A model generated the notes under the pieces. That model had not been told where the DNA came from, ran no database searches, and worked only from the letters and a program-made list of their open reading frames with translations. 64,000 nucleotides of DNA from NCBI GenBank assembly GCA_014871385.1, contig CM026426.1, forward strand, positions 52,438,478 to 52,502,477, given 5' to 3'. The stretch is from Ceratodon purpureus. Lineage: Eukaryota > Streptophyta > Bryopsida > Pseudoditrichales > Ditrichaceae. This document shows, one piece after another, positions 23,252 through 34,660 of the stretch (positions are counted from its first letter, which is position 1; each line of letters starts with the position of its first letter). The position numbers were made by a program, and so were the translations under genes.

Positions 23252-23936
23252 GTAGTTTAGCCGCCCACTCTAATTGGAACTTGCGGGTGAGATCGTAGTT
23301 CTTGAGAATTGTCCCGCACCTCTTCTTCTTCCCTCCCTCCGGATCGGCGCCTCCAGTAGCCTTGCTGCCCCCTTCTCCATCGACAATCTGAACCTCCTCT
23401 TCCTCGGACTCATAGCCGATCCCTCCAAGGTGGCAGATGTCATTGCGAATGACATCGCACCCACTGCTCAGCTCAACCGGACTCGAATCAGGCGACAGAT
23501 CCATGACCTCAAGCGTCGAGGATAGAAGGATAGTGCCGCTACCTTCGTCTCCCTCTTCTCCATACCCGCCCTCCAGATTCAGGGCGTTCATCGCCAAGAT
23601 ATCCAATGCGGTCCCCAATTGTACCTCATCACTCGCACCGCCAGCAGCCTGTACACCGCCAGCATCGTGTTCACCGCAAGGAGCCTGCACACTGCCGACT
23701 CTTCCTTGTTTCATTGTGCCGGGGGTGGTGTCCCAGAAACTTCTCAACGTGGCCTTCTCCCTCGCCCTCTTCTTCCCCTTATTCTCCACCTCTCTCGTCT
23801 CCTGCAAAGCCTTCCTCGCCGCGGCTTCTATCATCATTTGCAACCTCTTCTCTTTGAGGAGTTTTTTCTTGAGCTTCTTAGCAGCCGCCGCTGCTGTCGC
23901 TGCCATTGCCCCCCCGTCGTACTCCTCGGATCCCAT

Positions 23937-24604
23937 CTCCCCAAAAAGCAACCGAAGTTGAACACGCCGAGGACCCCAAGAAGACAAATCGAGTCCAGAC
24001 TCCACAGACGTCCACAACCGAGTAGGTAACAATGTCAGAGGATCCGATAAAAGAGTTTGAAAGCAAGATCGAAGCAACGACCGACAACAGCCTAAGAGGT
24101 ATACACCGAAGAGCACCAAGCAAATTGCAATGAGCAGATCGACGCATGTACAAAAGGGATACATGTTCAAGAAAACAGACGCACCTTCCAGAATCCAATT
24201 GTAGAGATTGAAGTTCGTACCTCAATGCCTCATCACACAACAGATCGGGAGCCCCCCAAAAATCTACAGAGCCGCCGGCCGTCGTCTGCAATCAAGGGCA
24301 ACAAAACCTGCAATACAGATTGTAAAAGGAAAAAACCCAACAAAAATAAAACCAGATTGAAATTTGAAACCCCCCCAACTTCCAAGTTCCGCCATGGTTC
24401 ACCCAACAAATTAATGCAGCAAGCAGCAATATCTACAGTCTCCCAATCCCAAATTCCCAGCCTCCAGCCCCGGCTCCCGACCCCAGCTTGATTCGTGAAC
24501 ATCCGGATTCCGCAGTCACCAGTGCCACAGCGACCCACGGCCCCACAGGTAACAGAACTTAGAAGCTCGAGAAAATACAATAAGAGGGTTCCGAGAAACC
24601 ATGA
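23937..24604. other. Upstream region of the hAT gene, no separate gene seen
   Basis: GC-richer than its surroundings close to the gene start, then A-rich. It would hold the promoter and 5' UTR of the minus-strand hAT gene, but no specific promoter element can be pointed to. Confidence 0.4.
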
Positions 24605-25171
24605 TTGCCATTGCAAAATGCAATTTGCCACCAATTGGAGAGCAAATTGGAGATTCTACAATCAATAGGTGAACAGACAAGCTCTAAATGCAAGGGATCT
24701 GGCGACTATGCTGTACGGGAAGGAGTAATTCTGGCGTTAATGCAGAATGGAGGGTTTAAGAAGTGGCGAGGTACACAATGCGAGTGCTGCACAAGTGGCG
24801 CCGCTCCAGGAATGGGGGTGGTAAAGGTGGCGCCAAGCCCCCAAACCCTAGGCGTGTACGGTGAGGATGTGGCGACATCGACGGCCACCGTGATCCAAGA
24901 TCAGCCCGGGCCCCCATTGGTTGTGGCACCCTCGAGAACCTTCGAGAACCTGCCAGATTCCGACGAGGCACCAACGACGTCTGCTGTGGACGAAAACTGG
25001 CATTTTAAGTCCAAAAATTCGACGAAAAACTACAAAGGCTGTTCCTGGGGCATTTTATTTGTCGCAATCTGGCTGCTAGCAGCCAGATTAAAAAACACTG
25101 CTGGTAAGAATAGACAGTTTGGTGATGAATCCAGTGATGATAAAGTAAATGGTCAGGTGCCACTAAGGTAG
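24605..25171 (+). CDS. Hypothetical ORF, 188 codons, unrecognised
   Basis: An open reading with Cys-rich CECCTSG near codon 60 and a hydrophobic stretch ILFVAIWLLAA near codon 150, ending just inside the MITE that begins at 25166. No family is recognised, and the stop is supplied by the inserted MITE. Flanks look intergenic. It may be chance or a remnant of an exon; I treat it as doubtful. Confidence 0.2.
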   Translation: MPLQNAICHQLESKLEILQSIGEQTSSKCKGSGDYAVREGVILALMQNGGFKKWRGTQCECCTSGAAPGMGVVKVAPSPQTLGVYGEDVATSTATVIQDQPGPPLVVAPSRTFENLPDSDEAPTTSAVDENWHFKSKNSTKNYKGCSWGILFVAIWLLAARLKNTAGKNRQFGDESSDDKVNGQVPLR

Positions 25172-25599
25172 AATGACCTTAAACCGTGCGAATAAGAGAT
25201 TCAGCATGGTTGTGGACCTCGTGTGTACTGTTTGTAATTTTTCTTGGATGGGGAAACAGGAGGGAGAGTGAATGCAAAAATTTCCAGAATTAAATAGCGA
25301 AAACTGAATTTACTACAAATTTTTGAAGCGAAAAGTGTACATGACCTTAAAGTGATCAGTAGACTCTCCTTTTTATCCAGCAGACGAGTACTTTGTGGCG
25401 CTCACGCATGTAGCTAAAATCGTGCAAATAGAGTTAATGAACCATGAATCTATGAACCAACCACCTCCCTACACATGTCCATATCGAGTCACTATTTATG
25501 AAATTGCTGTGCACGCAATAAGGTCCATGCCATGGGCGGCTACAGGGGCGGTCTACCCTGCGCTTCTGGGGGGCCGCACGGTTTAAGGTCATTCTACCT
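25166..25599. mobile_element. 434-bp Stowaway-like MITE with TA target duplication
   Basis: Perfect 25-bp terminal inverted repeats beginning AGGTAGAATGACCTTAAACC, followed by GTGCG, and flanked by TA on both sides (25164-25165 and 25600-25601). No coding capacity. TA duplication and TIR form point to the Tc1/mariner superfamily. Confidence 0.88.
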
Positions 25600-25601
25600 T
25601 A

Positions 25602-26561
25602 ATAATGTGTTCTATGTTGGTGTCGTATCAAAATCAGTCAGGAGTGGGTCTTCTGTAACAGGTACTGCTGATTGTTCTCAAAAGTGTCTCGTCTTCATTG
25701 ATTATGGGGATATGTTCTGATTCAGGGAAGATCATCTACGATATCGTGGAAAGATACTACCTGCGTTCTGGTAGTCGTGGTCATCATGTGTTTAGAAACT
25801 TTGCGTATCCATGTCACCTATATTAGTATGCGAGGAACTCAACTCACTCAGTTGCACATGTTTCACTCTCTCTCCATGGTTGTTCTGTGTCTTCGGGTCT
25901 CACGAACTATAGTCCATTAACGTCTGCGCTTGGGCCGGACACCCAAGTACTTCTAGAGTTTCTTTCATTCCACGTATAGATGTGAATTCTGAATACCAAC
26001 TCCGGGAGTACTTGGCTAGGAACAAAGTTTGAGTGAGGATTTCGTATTTCCGTTCGGACGTCTGTGTACTTTGGCATACAAGGTATGTGTTTTTCTTTCC
26101 TCTTCGCATCTGTTTTCCGAGAGCGCTGGCATTTGTCTACTGTAGCATGCAGTGAGAGTTTATTTCAGTTATTAAATTTACGTTCATTTGAATGTTTTTG
26201 GGTGGTCGACTCTCTATGCCGAACTCTGAAGACGGCTACATATTCTGTGTGCGCCGTGAGGGAGGAGATTGTGAGTATTATCTTCCGGCAGAGGATTGTT
26301 TTCATAAAGGCAAATCAAAGATATTAAGAAGAATGCAGTGAGATTGTTTATCATTTCCCACCGCAATGTTATCGAATGTTACAACATCTGCGATTTCGGA
26401 CTAGCATAATCACCTTTTGGAATACGAAGCTTGTGAAAGAATATTAAGAACATGTAGTATGCGCGCCGTTAACTACACTGTTAATGGTAGTGCTATGATT
26501 CGATGTTTGACTGCATTTGCTGTCTGTGTTGCTCTCATTAGAATATTAAATCAATGATCAG
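25602..26561. other. Spacer upstream of the 26.5-kb gene, no gene seen
   Basis: About 960 bp of mixed composition. Short readings only. It might contain the promoter and first intron of the next gene, because the first recognised exon starts after an AG acceptor-like GATCAG near 26561. Confidence 0.4.
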
Positions 26562-28253
26562 GTGATGTTGCTGAAACAAAGAAGGTCCAATGGAGACTTC
26601 CCGTATTCGGGGACAGCGGAAATGGTTTAAAAGAGATAAGGGTTTGCCTCACCGAGGATATATCCCAAGTCCGGGTGGCATACCGGCATCTGTGGCTACT
26701 GAAGAAGATTGTCTTGCGCGATTTGGAGAACGCAAGGGCAAGTACGGCTTCAACGTACACAAGTCGTACGTTAACTACGGTGCGCTCAAAAAACGATACG
26801 AAGAAGTTCATTAGAGGAAGATGGGCGCAAGCATTCCCTTATTCTTTGTTCTTGGTTGGGTTGCAGAAGAGAAGCTAGGAAGCGACTCTGTCGATTGGGC
26901 CACATATGCATGTTGGCACTCGAACTATCACGATGATGCATTCGAAACATTGGAGGAACGAGAAAATCGAATACATATAGAGGAGTGTCATCGTGTGGCA
27001 CTGGGAGCATCAAAAATAAAGGGACGGCCAAGCTGGTGGCAAAGAGGAATCAGCCAAACCACGAATAGCTCAACACGGTATCAGAAAGGATCGGTGAATG
27101 AGCCCGAGGTGGCCACCAGCGGAGACATGGAGGAGAGTGGACCGCAGGATGAACAGACTGACGATGATATTGGAAACGATCACCGAGTAGAAAAAGAATC
27201 ACCTCACAACTGTAGAGGTCAATGCTTAGATGGTTTGAATCGCTTCAGTGAATGCCCTCGACGGAGCCCCAGTTTTACAAAAGAGCAAGACCATGAGGAT
27301 TATTATCTGCATTCCTCTCTTTAAAAACAGATGAAGTCAGAGGATAGTGAAGGTTTTCTCAATCCTATAAGAAAAAGACGAAGTCCCACAGGTATGAAAT
27401 ATCCGAACTATTTAAAACATACTTGTATTGCAGCGTAGATGTTAAATGTGTCTTTGTTATTCTACCGTCTTTGCAGACTGGAGTGAGATAATCGCACTTG
27501 TGGAGTATGTGAGTTTTTCAGTTCGAGCGATGTAATTAATCATGTATTGAACTCAGGCCTAGCAAGGGACAACAAGTTAGATGTGTATATTCTCACAATG
27601 ATTCGTCATTGTTCACTGTAGGCGGAACTAGTCGTCTGCGGGGACGGAGTCTAGGCCATGCAACGGTACAGGACTCTTGTGCTGAATTACAAGATTTTGG
27701 AAATCTAGAAGCTTTGAACCTCCAGCTGAACTCCCACAATGATACAATGCGGGACGCAGACAGGAAACACGTCGAAAACAATTCAGCCAGTGATCCGAAA
27801 TTTATCATCGGTCCTATACATGAGTTTAACATAGAGTCTCAAGGTTCGTGAATTTATTAAGTTTTTTGTCTTTTGCTAAACTTTTAGATGCGTGATTGAA
27901 ATTCCTCGATTTTGATTTACTATGCAAAATTGAGGATTGTTCGATAGATACTTAAATTATAAGAAAGGTTATTACATTTGTGAGTGGGATGTCGGGTTTT
28001 CCCCTTCAATGCCTTTTGTCTGTGGGTAATTGAGCGGACACAATACAATGCACAGTAATTGCTGAAGTTCTATTCTTTTCTCTTGTGAAAAACACGCTAG
28101 TGCTTATTTCACTATAAGTGGAGGACTGGACGAAAATAGAGTCTGATGATGACATTGTGCGAGATGCAGACAGAGAGCAAGCCGGCAACAACATGATTGG
28201 GACGTCTAAGCTTCATCATGGCCCATCTCCCGGAAATTATACAAATGCAATAG
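26562..28253 (+). pseudogene. Unrecognised multi-exon gene remnant with repeated RDADR-type exons
   Basis: The first exon is best read as VQWRLPVFGDSGNG then KFIRGRWAQAFP in one frame. It passes near 26850 into a second frame reading EEKLGSDSVDWATYACWHS, ERENRIHIEECH and GRPSWWQRGIS, so one frame change is likely. An acidic tail has TDDDIGNDHR. A donor-like CAG/GTATG is at 27391. Exon 27622-27843 (AG before, AAG/GT after) contains NDTMRDADRKHVENN. Exon 28119-28253 contains DDDIVRDADREQAGNN. The two exons are clearly related, suggesting exon duplication. No known domain is recognised. The orderly splice sites argue for a real gene; the frame change argues that this copy is decayed. Confidence 0.5.
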
Positions 28254-28379
28254 GTATATCTTCTTCACATTGATTCTTTTTGCTCTTGTTTTAAGCACAG
28301 GTCAGAAACGCATGATTTATCTGGTCTTCGTAAATAAGATCGGATGACCATCCAAGGGCACCAGCGCCCTAGCTTGGTC

Positions 28380-29830
28380 TGTTCTCTCTTGCAGCAATCT
28401 TCTTCTCTCTTTAGCCAATCCCAACATGAACGCCCTCTCTAGTAGCTCTGCAGATGGCTCCCCCCAACCGAAGCTCCGATGCCAGTTTGGATAGGACTAC
28501 TCTCCGCACCCTTCCGCCACACACTTATAGCTTCGCACATACAACACCGAAGCACAATAGACATGGTACAGATGCTTACAAGAGCTAACAACTATATCAT
28601 TATGAGGAATTGGAAAATCGCACAAGCTACAAGCAATAATTCAAATGAACTTGCTCTCATCGATGACATCAAACTCTATTGTAGCCGGATCTCCAAGTGC
28701 ATACACCATTGGATGGGGGCTGAAATTAGCATTACTCCTTCCCTGTTTGAGGGCAAATTTCTCTGCTGCAAGAGCGTCGAATTGTAACTGTCCGGTTTCT
28801 AACCCCCTTGTCAGCAACTGGATCTCAGCTTCTCCGGATTTTAGCTCTTCCATTGGAGATGGAGCCTTCACATCCTCCTCCGCTAATTGATCTTAAATTC
28901 CCTCCATTTTGATTTTCTCCTTGTAGACATCGGCCTCTTCCTCCTCTAGTGCCTTGATCAGCGCTGCCTTCTGTTCTTCTTGCTTCTTCAACGTCCCTAC
29001 ACCCCATTCCGATTGTTTGCTCCTCCAAACCGCGCCATCAAGCCTCTATGCCGCCTTCTTCTTCTCCTCTCGCTTGTGCTTCAGCTCCGAGTGTATCGCT
29101 GCCATCAGACCTTCAACAACTTGCAGCCGCTCCAAAGCTACTCCCTTCTTTAGCTCCGTACCCCTCCCTCCAGCTGCAATGTCCTCCTGCAAACATATCC
29201 CCGACTCCCTTGCGGACTCAAGCCCACCATCTCCTTCACCATAGCGAAGCCTTCCTCCACTCTGCACTGTTCCCTCAGACCCTGCTCCCTCCCCCACCTT
29301 CCGCGTGGCCTGCTCCCTTGAAACCGCCTTTAACCTTGATTCAACGCCATTCGTTCCCTCGCACGTCTGCGATCTTCTTGCACAGCTCATCGAGCTTGAC
29401 CCAATCCAGTTGGTAGAGACTTCTCTGTCGCTTGTTTGTCTCTTCTCCGAACGCGCACCAATTGACGCGGCCCCCACCCTCCTCATACTCAAGAGTTACC
29501 CCCTCAGGAAACCGCACCGTGATGAGGTTGGGGGTCTCCTCTTCTCCATGTTGGTAGAGAGTCGGATGCAGCTACTTATTTTGGTCCCCTCCTCCAAGGC
29601 GCTACATTGTCCCTAGTACTGTCGCCTGATCCGCCTCCTTTCACTGTCGACCTCGCCTTCTTGCGCGCGGACCGCAAGTCGCCCTCTTCGTCACTGCACT
29701 TGCCCTGCCTCCCTCTCGCCCTCACCGAACCGCTTCTGCTGGCACGAGCACTGGCTGCGCTCCCAGACCTCCCGCTCATGGATCGATCCATACTAAACCC
29801 ACTTCTCGGCGCACACTCCTAGCCCACAAC
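28380..29830 (-). pseudogene. Gag-like coding fossil with terminal Cys/His (RING-like) motif
   Basis: Minus-strand readings give a Ser/Arg-rich start (29791), a conserved-looking block near 29.4 kb containing GRVNWCAFGEE, and then a long charged coiled-coil-like part (29492-28640) with many Glu/Lys/Arg. The GRVNWCAF block resembles QVNWAAFIAE in the ORF of element B at 43.5 kb, which also precedes a coiled-coil part. Near 28.6 kb is a Cys/His pattern ACSLCDF, SSCKHLYHVYC and CVAEGC, resembling a RING or similar zinc-binding fold. It is broken, with several breaks. I infer a gag-like protein of a retroelement or related mobile element; termini of the element were not found. Confidence 0.45.
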
Positions 29831-29934
29831 TCCAATTCAACTCTCAATAGCAATGCCGGCGCTCACACCCAGCGCAATGGCCCCAAAAATTACGAGTAGT
29901 TCCCCTCACCCCACACATCTCTCCCCTCCCCCTA

Positions 29935-30005
29935 CACCGAGCCTCTCCACCCACACACCGAGCCTCTCCGCCCACACACCGAGCCTCCTTGCCCACACAC
30001 CAAGC
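29935..30005 (+). repeat. 21-bp minisatellite, about 3.5 copies
   Basis: Unit ACCGAGCCTCTCC(A/G)CCCACAC repeated in tandem with small changes, immediately upstream of the minus-strand gag-like reading. Confidence 0.85.
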
Positions 30006-30249
30006 GCAGAGCAACGTTGCAAAACCCTTGGGGACTCTGCACATCCTTTCTCCAAGGCGAGGTGCGAGACAATGGTTAGCTGCGGTCACAAGTCACCAAT
30101 GCTGAGAGGATCCTTGGTTACGGGTGATCACCGGTTGCGTCCATGAGTAACCCGGATGGTAACCTCCGGTCACCAGTTCTTAAACCCTTGGTGCGGTATT
30201 AAGGCGTCCACATCAGTCACAGAGCTCTGTCCTTCACTTAGTGCCATCT

Positions 30250-31040
30250 TTTACATGTAAGTAAAGTACCTTAGAATGTTCTTTCAATTTGATCCCCAAA
30301 TTCATTAATGATTCATAGCATCCTTTGTCCAGAAAAATATTAAAAAAATAAAAAATAAATAATAAGAATAGGGAACCAAAGAAAAATAAATTTGAAAAGA
30401 AATAAATAAATAATGACAGAAGAAAAGAGAAGGAAAAAAAAAATAATAAATTAATAAAATAAAGATGAGTGAATAGAAAGGATATAAACTAAAATATCAA
30501 TAACGAAAGAAGATAAGGAAAACAATTTTTATTTTTTTTAAAAATGAAAGAAAAGAAAGGTTAATAAAGATTACTTCAGGAAGAAAAAAACTAGATGTTC
30601 AGTGAGGAAATTTCCTTGCCTAAAGATACTTCAAAGTAAATGTTGTATAGAGTGCAATTTTATCCACTAAACCATCGTCCTAGTCAACTTCAAACCCCTT
30701 AATTAAAAAATGTAAACCTGGCAAAACCTTCCACATAAAACTACAAATAACTTACCTAATTTTTTTTCAAATAATAGGTCTTAGATATAAAATTTTAAAG
30801 TTGTATATACATTTAGTTATAGCACAAAGGGTCAAATATTTCATTGCCTCATTTTTAATGCTCGAAGTTGACATTCTATAGGACTTATTTAACTCCTAAA
30901 AATACCATAGCTTCCTTATTTCTAAACGATACATGTTAGCCATGTTGACTTATTTCCAAAAAATACAAAGGTATCATTATTCATTGGAAAAAAAGACACC
31001 AAGGTGTGGAAGCATTTTTATTTTTTTTATTTTGTTCTTC
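30250..31040. other. A-rich, AT-rich non-coding stretch
   Basis: Purine-rich A tracts at about 30330-30590, then mixed AT-rich DNA. No gene seen. Its A-rich strand faces the T-rich array that follows, so some foldback potential exists, but no exact long inverted repeat can be shown by eye. Confidence 0.6.
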
Positions 31041-31510
31041 TTTATTCAACTGCTTTTATATTTGATTTTGATACCTTATTCTTTTCATCATTTTAAAATT
31101 AATTTCCAACCCTTTATGTACTTGATTTTAATGGCTTTTCCTATTTGTATTTGTATCTCTATATTTAAGTGTTTTTTTTTTTTATTTTTTTTATTCCACC
31201 CCTTATGTATTTCATTTTGATAGCTTATTTTTCAATTCATCTTACTTTATCTTATTTTTATTTCTTCATTTCTTTTCAACTCCTTTTGTATTTGCCTTTG
31301 ATAGCTTATTCAGGTTTTTTTTATTTATCTATTTTTTAAAAATTCAACCTCCTATGTATTTCATTTTGATAGTTTTTTCTATTTGTTTTTTTTTCTTTTT
31401 AAAAAATAAATCAGCCCCCTATATATTTGATTTTGTTAACTTATTGTTTTTTTTGGTTTTTTTTATTTATCTTTTTTTTCTTTTCCCAACCCCTTATGTA
31501 GATGAATATT
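31040..31510 (+). repeat. T-rich tandem array, about 60-90 bp unit, about 7 copies
   Basis: The phrase CAACCCCTTATGTATTTCAT followed by TTTGATAGCTTATT recurs, with changes, near 31048, 31106, 31195, 31277, 31345, 31412 and 31486, separated by T-rich filler. It is a degenerate minisatellite with variable spacing. Confidence 0.75.
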
Positions 31511-31519
31511 GATGAATAT

Positions 31520-32690
31520 AGTTTGGTGAATATAGTTTTTTTTTATATTGATGAGTATAGTTTTCTTTAAATGCATTTTATTAGCATAAAGTGTAAACAG
31601 TAAAATGCTTCAATTAATCATGCACTTAATTTTTGATCGGAAAATAAAACTCTTCTTGTCATATATACTTCACGTATAGAAAATAACTAGTTATACAAAT
31701 ATAGAATATAAATACAAATATAGAATATTGAAATTGCTTCATATAATTCTTTAGAATGCCTTTTCCTCTATCACTAATAACCAAGACATTTACTACGTTA
31801 CTAAATATCACAATAGAATGTCCATATTGATCCCCAAATTCCTTTTCAAAATTCATTTACATTACATTACATTACTCTAATTTAATTAAATCTATTCTTA
31901 TCTCCATAATACTTTTTAAATCCAATCACTCTACCAAAATATTTTTCATCCCAAATTCATCTTAGGAAAATGGTGAAGGTGTCACTTATCCATAGCTCTA
32001 ATATGTTTATTGAATCCATTGTTTTTAGAAGTAGGATGAGAATACATTTATGCGGAAGATGATTTTGTAGGATAATTGTACAGTGACATGTGGTATGGAA
32101 AATCTAGGATGCTCACAACCCCATTCAAATGTGATCCCACCACCAAGGCTCAAACTCCCCTCCCGCCAAGCCACAGTCTTTAAATTTGGCCGGCGCCAAC
32201 TTCTGTCGAGCTGGATCATGGGCTTCCCAGATCACGACAAATCCTTTTGTGTCAGTTTTGGCCATCGCCATTGGCTGATCTTAATCACGAAAACCAGCTG
32301 CCGAGAAATCCAATCAACGGCTAGGATCGACAGTGATAGTGTATAAGAAGTACATATTCGTACTCCTAGGTCCCAACAGTACACAATTGTTTTGCCAAAA
32401 CTGCACTACGTCTAGCGTACATTAACCCTCACATTGTACAGATTGACTTATTAGAAATGAACTAGTACTCTACTCCTTGCCTGGCAATGACATGTCTGGC
32501 TCGAAGCGACCCAATATGATAAGCTCCTATCTTAGTGAATGTAAGCATGTCTTTGGGAATTGCTTTCCTGCGTCTAAGAGTCTGCGCTTGCCTTGTCAAA
32601 AGATACTCTGAAATCTATAGGGAACCGGATTCATCATAGTCTGCTTGGGAACTTTGCATTGGAACTGAGAGCATACATGGGAACATAAAA
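31520..32690. other. AT-rich spacer, no gene seen
   Basis: Mostly AT-rich. A GC-richer island at 32080-32340 has an open reading of 87 codons with no recognisable features, which I do not call as a gene. Confidence 0.5.
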
Positions 32691-32699
32691 GTGAGATGG

Positions 32700-33160
32700 T
32701 TGGGACCCTGGAAGTCTGCTCGGGCCCGAGCACAATTGTCGAGGACTTGTACATATTGATCCCCCTTATGTGAGTTCACATGATGAGCTTAAGTATGCAA
32801 TTCACCACTGCTCAAGGCCAAGCAGACTCCTCTAGCCATGATGCGTGGGTATTGTATGAGCTCAAATGATGACCTTTAGTATGCAATTTAGAAGTGCTCG
32901 GGGCCGAGCAGAGTCCTGTGCCTGGCCACTATGGGCATAATGTGTGCTCGCTGAGCATATGCATGCAATTTAGAAGTGCTTGGGTCGAGTAGAGTCCTTT
33001 GACTGCCTAGCGTGGGTACTATGTGAGCTCACATGCTGCGCTTAAACATGCAATTCATGTGATGTGACCATGCATGATTAATGAAACCTAGCTTCTTTTG
33101 TTTATGCTGCATATCAGCAGTGCTCGTGGCTAAGCAGACTCGATGCCTTGCCTTTGACTT
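32700..33160 (+). repeat. ~86-bp palindrome-bearing tandem array, copy 1
   Basis: Repeated units contain TGCAATT, then AGTGCTCGGGGCCGAGCAGA, then CTCCTTTG and TGTGCTCACATGATGAGCTTAA. Units recur about every 85-90 bp across this stretch. The core GCTCGGGGCCGAGC is a palindrome. The sequence 32595-32770 that leads into the array is also found, about 85% alike, at 36690-36880 leading into the second array. Confidence 0.85.
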
Positions 33161-34439
33161 ATGTCAGCTAACATGTTCGAAAGCCGTTATTTCTGACAAC
33201 ACATCAAGATTTGACATTCCTCTGTGCCGAATGTAGGCTATGCCGATGGTGCGCCCCACCTTATATAGTGACATGTCAAAGCTGGAGCAAGAGTTTGTAC
33301 ATGGGTATCGCAAAGGTGCATCGGTTTTTTATGTCTCGACTACAAACGAGGATGGCAACTGAAGGAAGGTTACAGACGCTGATAAAAAGTAGTGGGGTCC
33401 GATTTGGAATCAGACAAACGATGAGTTCAATTCATTATTGCTTACAGTTCCAGAATTAGCTGCCTTGACTAATAAGTTCTTCTTCGTGTGTGATGGAAAC
33501 CATCAATACCAAGCCTGGATGAACCACATTGACCGGTTGCACAAGTTGGAGGTGTCTTGGCATTACTCAGTTGATTCCAATCTCCTAGATACTAAAGGAA
33601 GAATTGGCTTAGTTATGCAGTTGATGCACAATATCAACAAGTAAGTAGTATTATTAACCCTCGACATTTTGTCTCTACTTCTATATCATTCCATTTGTTG
33701 CCTACGCAAGTGATGAAGGACGTTCTATGCTAATTACATTTACGTTTTTATCTCCCCTGTAATAGACACACCGAGGACTCACTTGTCAAAACCAACCTAG
33801 TTCATACCCTCTTTAGGGTGCAGACATATGGACTTATGCCAATGAATCGGTTCAAGGATGTTTTGCCTACATCCCTCTTAAAAAGGTGCAAGAAAACCAA
33901 GCACAATACTTGGCAAACGTTGCCTCTGAACATATTCACAAGTTTTATTTTTTAGGTATGTCACACAGAACCCTGTCAATAGAGACTTTTTTAAACATTT
34001 TGTTGATGCATTTGTATTTGTGAGGGTTGTGAACGGGTATGGTCAATTTGTATATGAATGCTGAATTTGCAGAAGCGTATTGTGCACACTTTGATATCAG
34101 TTCCACGAGAAGCCTAAAATATAACACTACCTCATGTATAGCATGTGCTGAGCCCACTTTGAAATTTATTGGTAAGTGAGTCTAAAATATATTCATGTGT
34201 CTTGTACAGCAGACGATGGCATTCGTGAGTTCCTGGAGCACAACAATGGAGATGTGACAGAATAGGAAAAGTCTGTTGCAATGAGATCCGCGGTAAAGAA
34301 GGAAACTAAAATATTGCGATCGAAAATGAGCAAATTTGTTGTTGTGGCAAATCCTGACCTCTCTCCAGCGTGGCTACGTGAGGTAAAATCTCAGAATTGT
34401 TTGACTAAAACCGTCTAATTGTTGGTGCACTAATTCTCA

Positions 34440-34660
34440 ACTTCCACGGTCCACTCTGCTGAGTACTTGGTCGAGGTACTCGGTAACTTCTAAGTAAATG
34501 TTGACTTTGTGTACAAGCTCACCCCCTTCCCAAGTCTACTCGGTGCCGAGCGGACTTGAAAGGGATCAAGTCTGTCCCACGCCTCGCAGACTTGACCACT
34601 TTCAAGTCTGCTTGGCACCGAGCAGACTTGCGGGACATTCATACTGTGCTTGCGGTAGAC
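34440..34660 (+). repeat. Diverged GCTCGG..CCGAGC repeat cluster in an intron
   Basis: CTACTCGGTGCCGAGCGGAC, then CTGCTTGGCACCGAGCAGAC, and AAGTCTG/CAGACTT words recur within 120 bp. This is the same palindromic theme as the 86-bp arrays but in shorter, rearranged form. Confidence 0.55.

Larger units (their letters stand above)
18386..23936 (-). pseudogene. hAT-superfamily transposase gene with TTF/BED-like zinc finger, split by an insertion
   Basis: Minus strand, likely ATG at 23936 (MGSEEYDGG). Order: an Ala/Lys-rich and acidic N-terminus; CGTILKNYDLTRKFQLEWAA; after the 20957-23251 insertion, LPWSEGVLAQDG and a zinc finger CVSCNDVGRHP followed by HTLEKH; FIALTADETSAVDNTSW (first catalytic Asp region); KLVCFGADGVSAFQGKRKG (second Asp); HAQHCLAHKLNLA; VKTRWVSL; and the C-terminal hATC block LAKLAMTHVLGSVEDERCF. 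The donor AG/GTGAGT near 19897 and acceptor near 19037 indicate introns. An in-frame TAA lies near 20325 (EVHAR then TPDAIASK). It resembles the ZNF862/DUF4371 type of hAT. No terminal inverted repeats or 8-bp TSD were found, so a domesticated or orphan gene is possible, but the stop and insertion make it dead. Confidence 0.85.

Noticed and set aside
23437-23961. 174-codon plus-strand reading with Pro/Ser and hydrophobic stretches
   Set aside because: Antisense of the well-supported N-terminus of the hAT gene.
29048-29416. Plus-strand Pro/Ser/Leu-rich reading
   Set aside because: Antisense of the coiled-coil part of the gag-like fossil, which shows matching blocks with element B on its strand.
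32083-32346. 87-codon plus-strand ORF in a GC-richer island
   Set aside because: No recognisable motif, no neighbours, no splice context.
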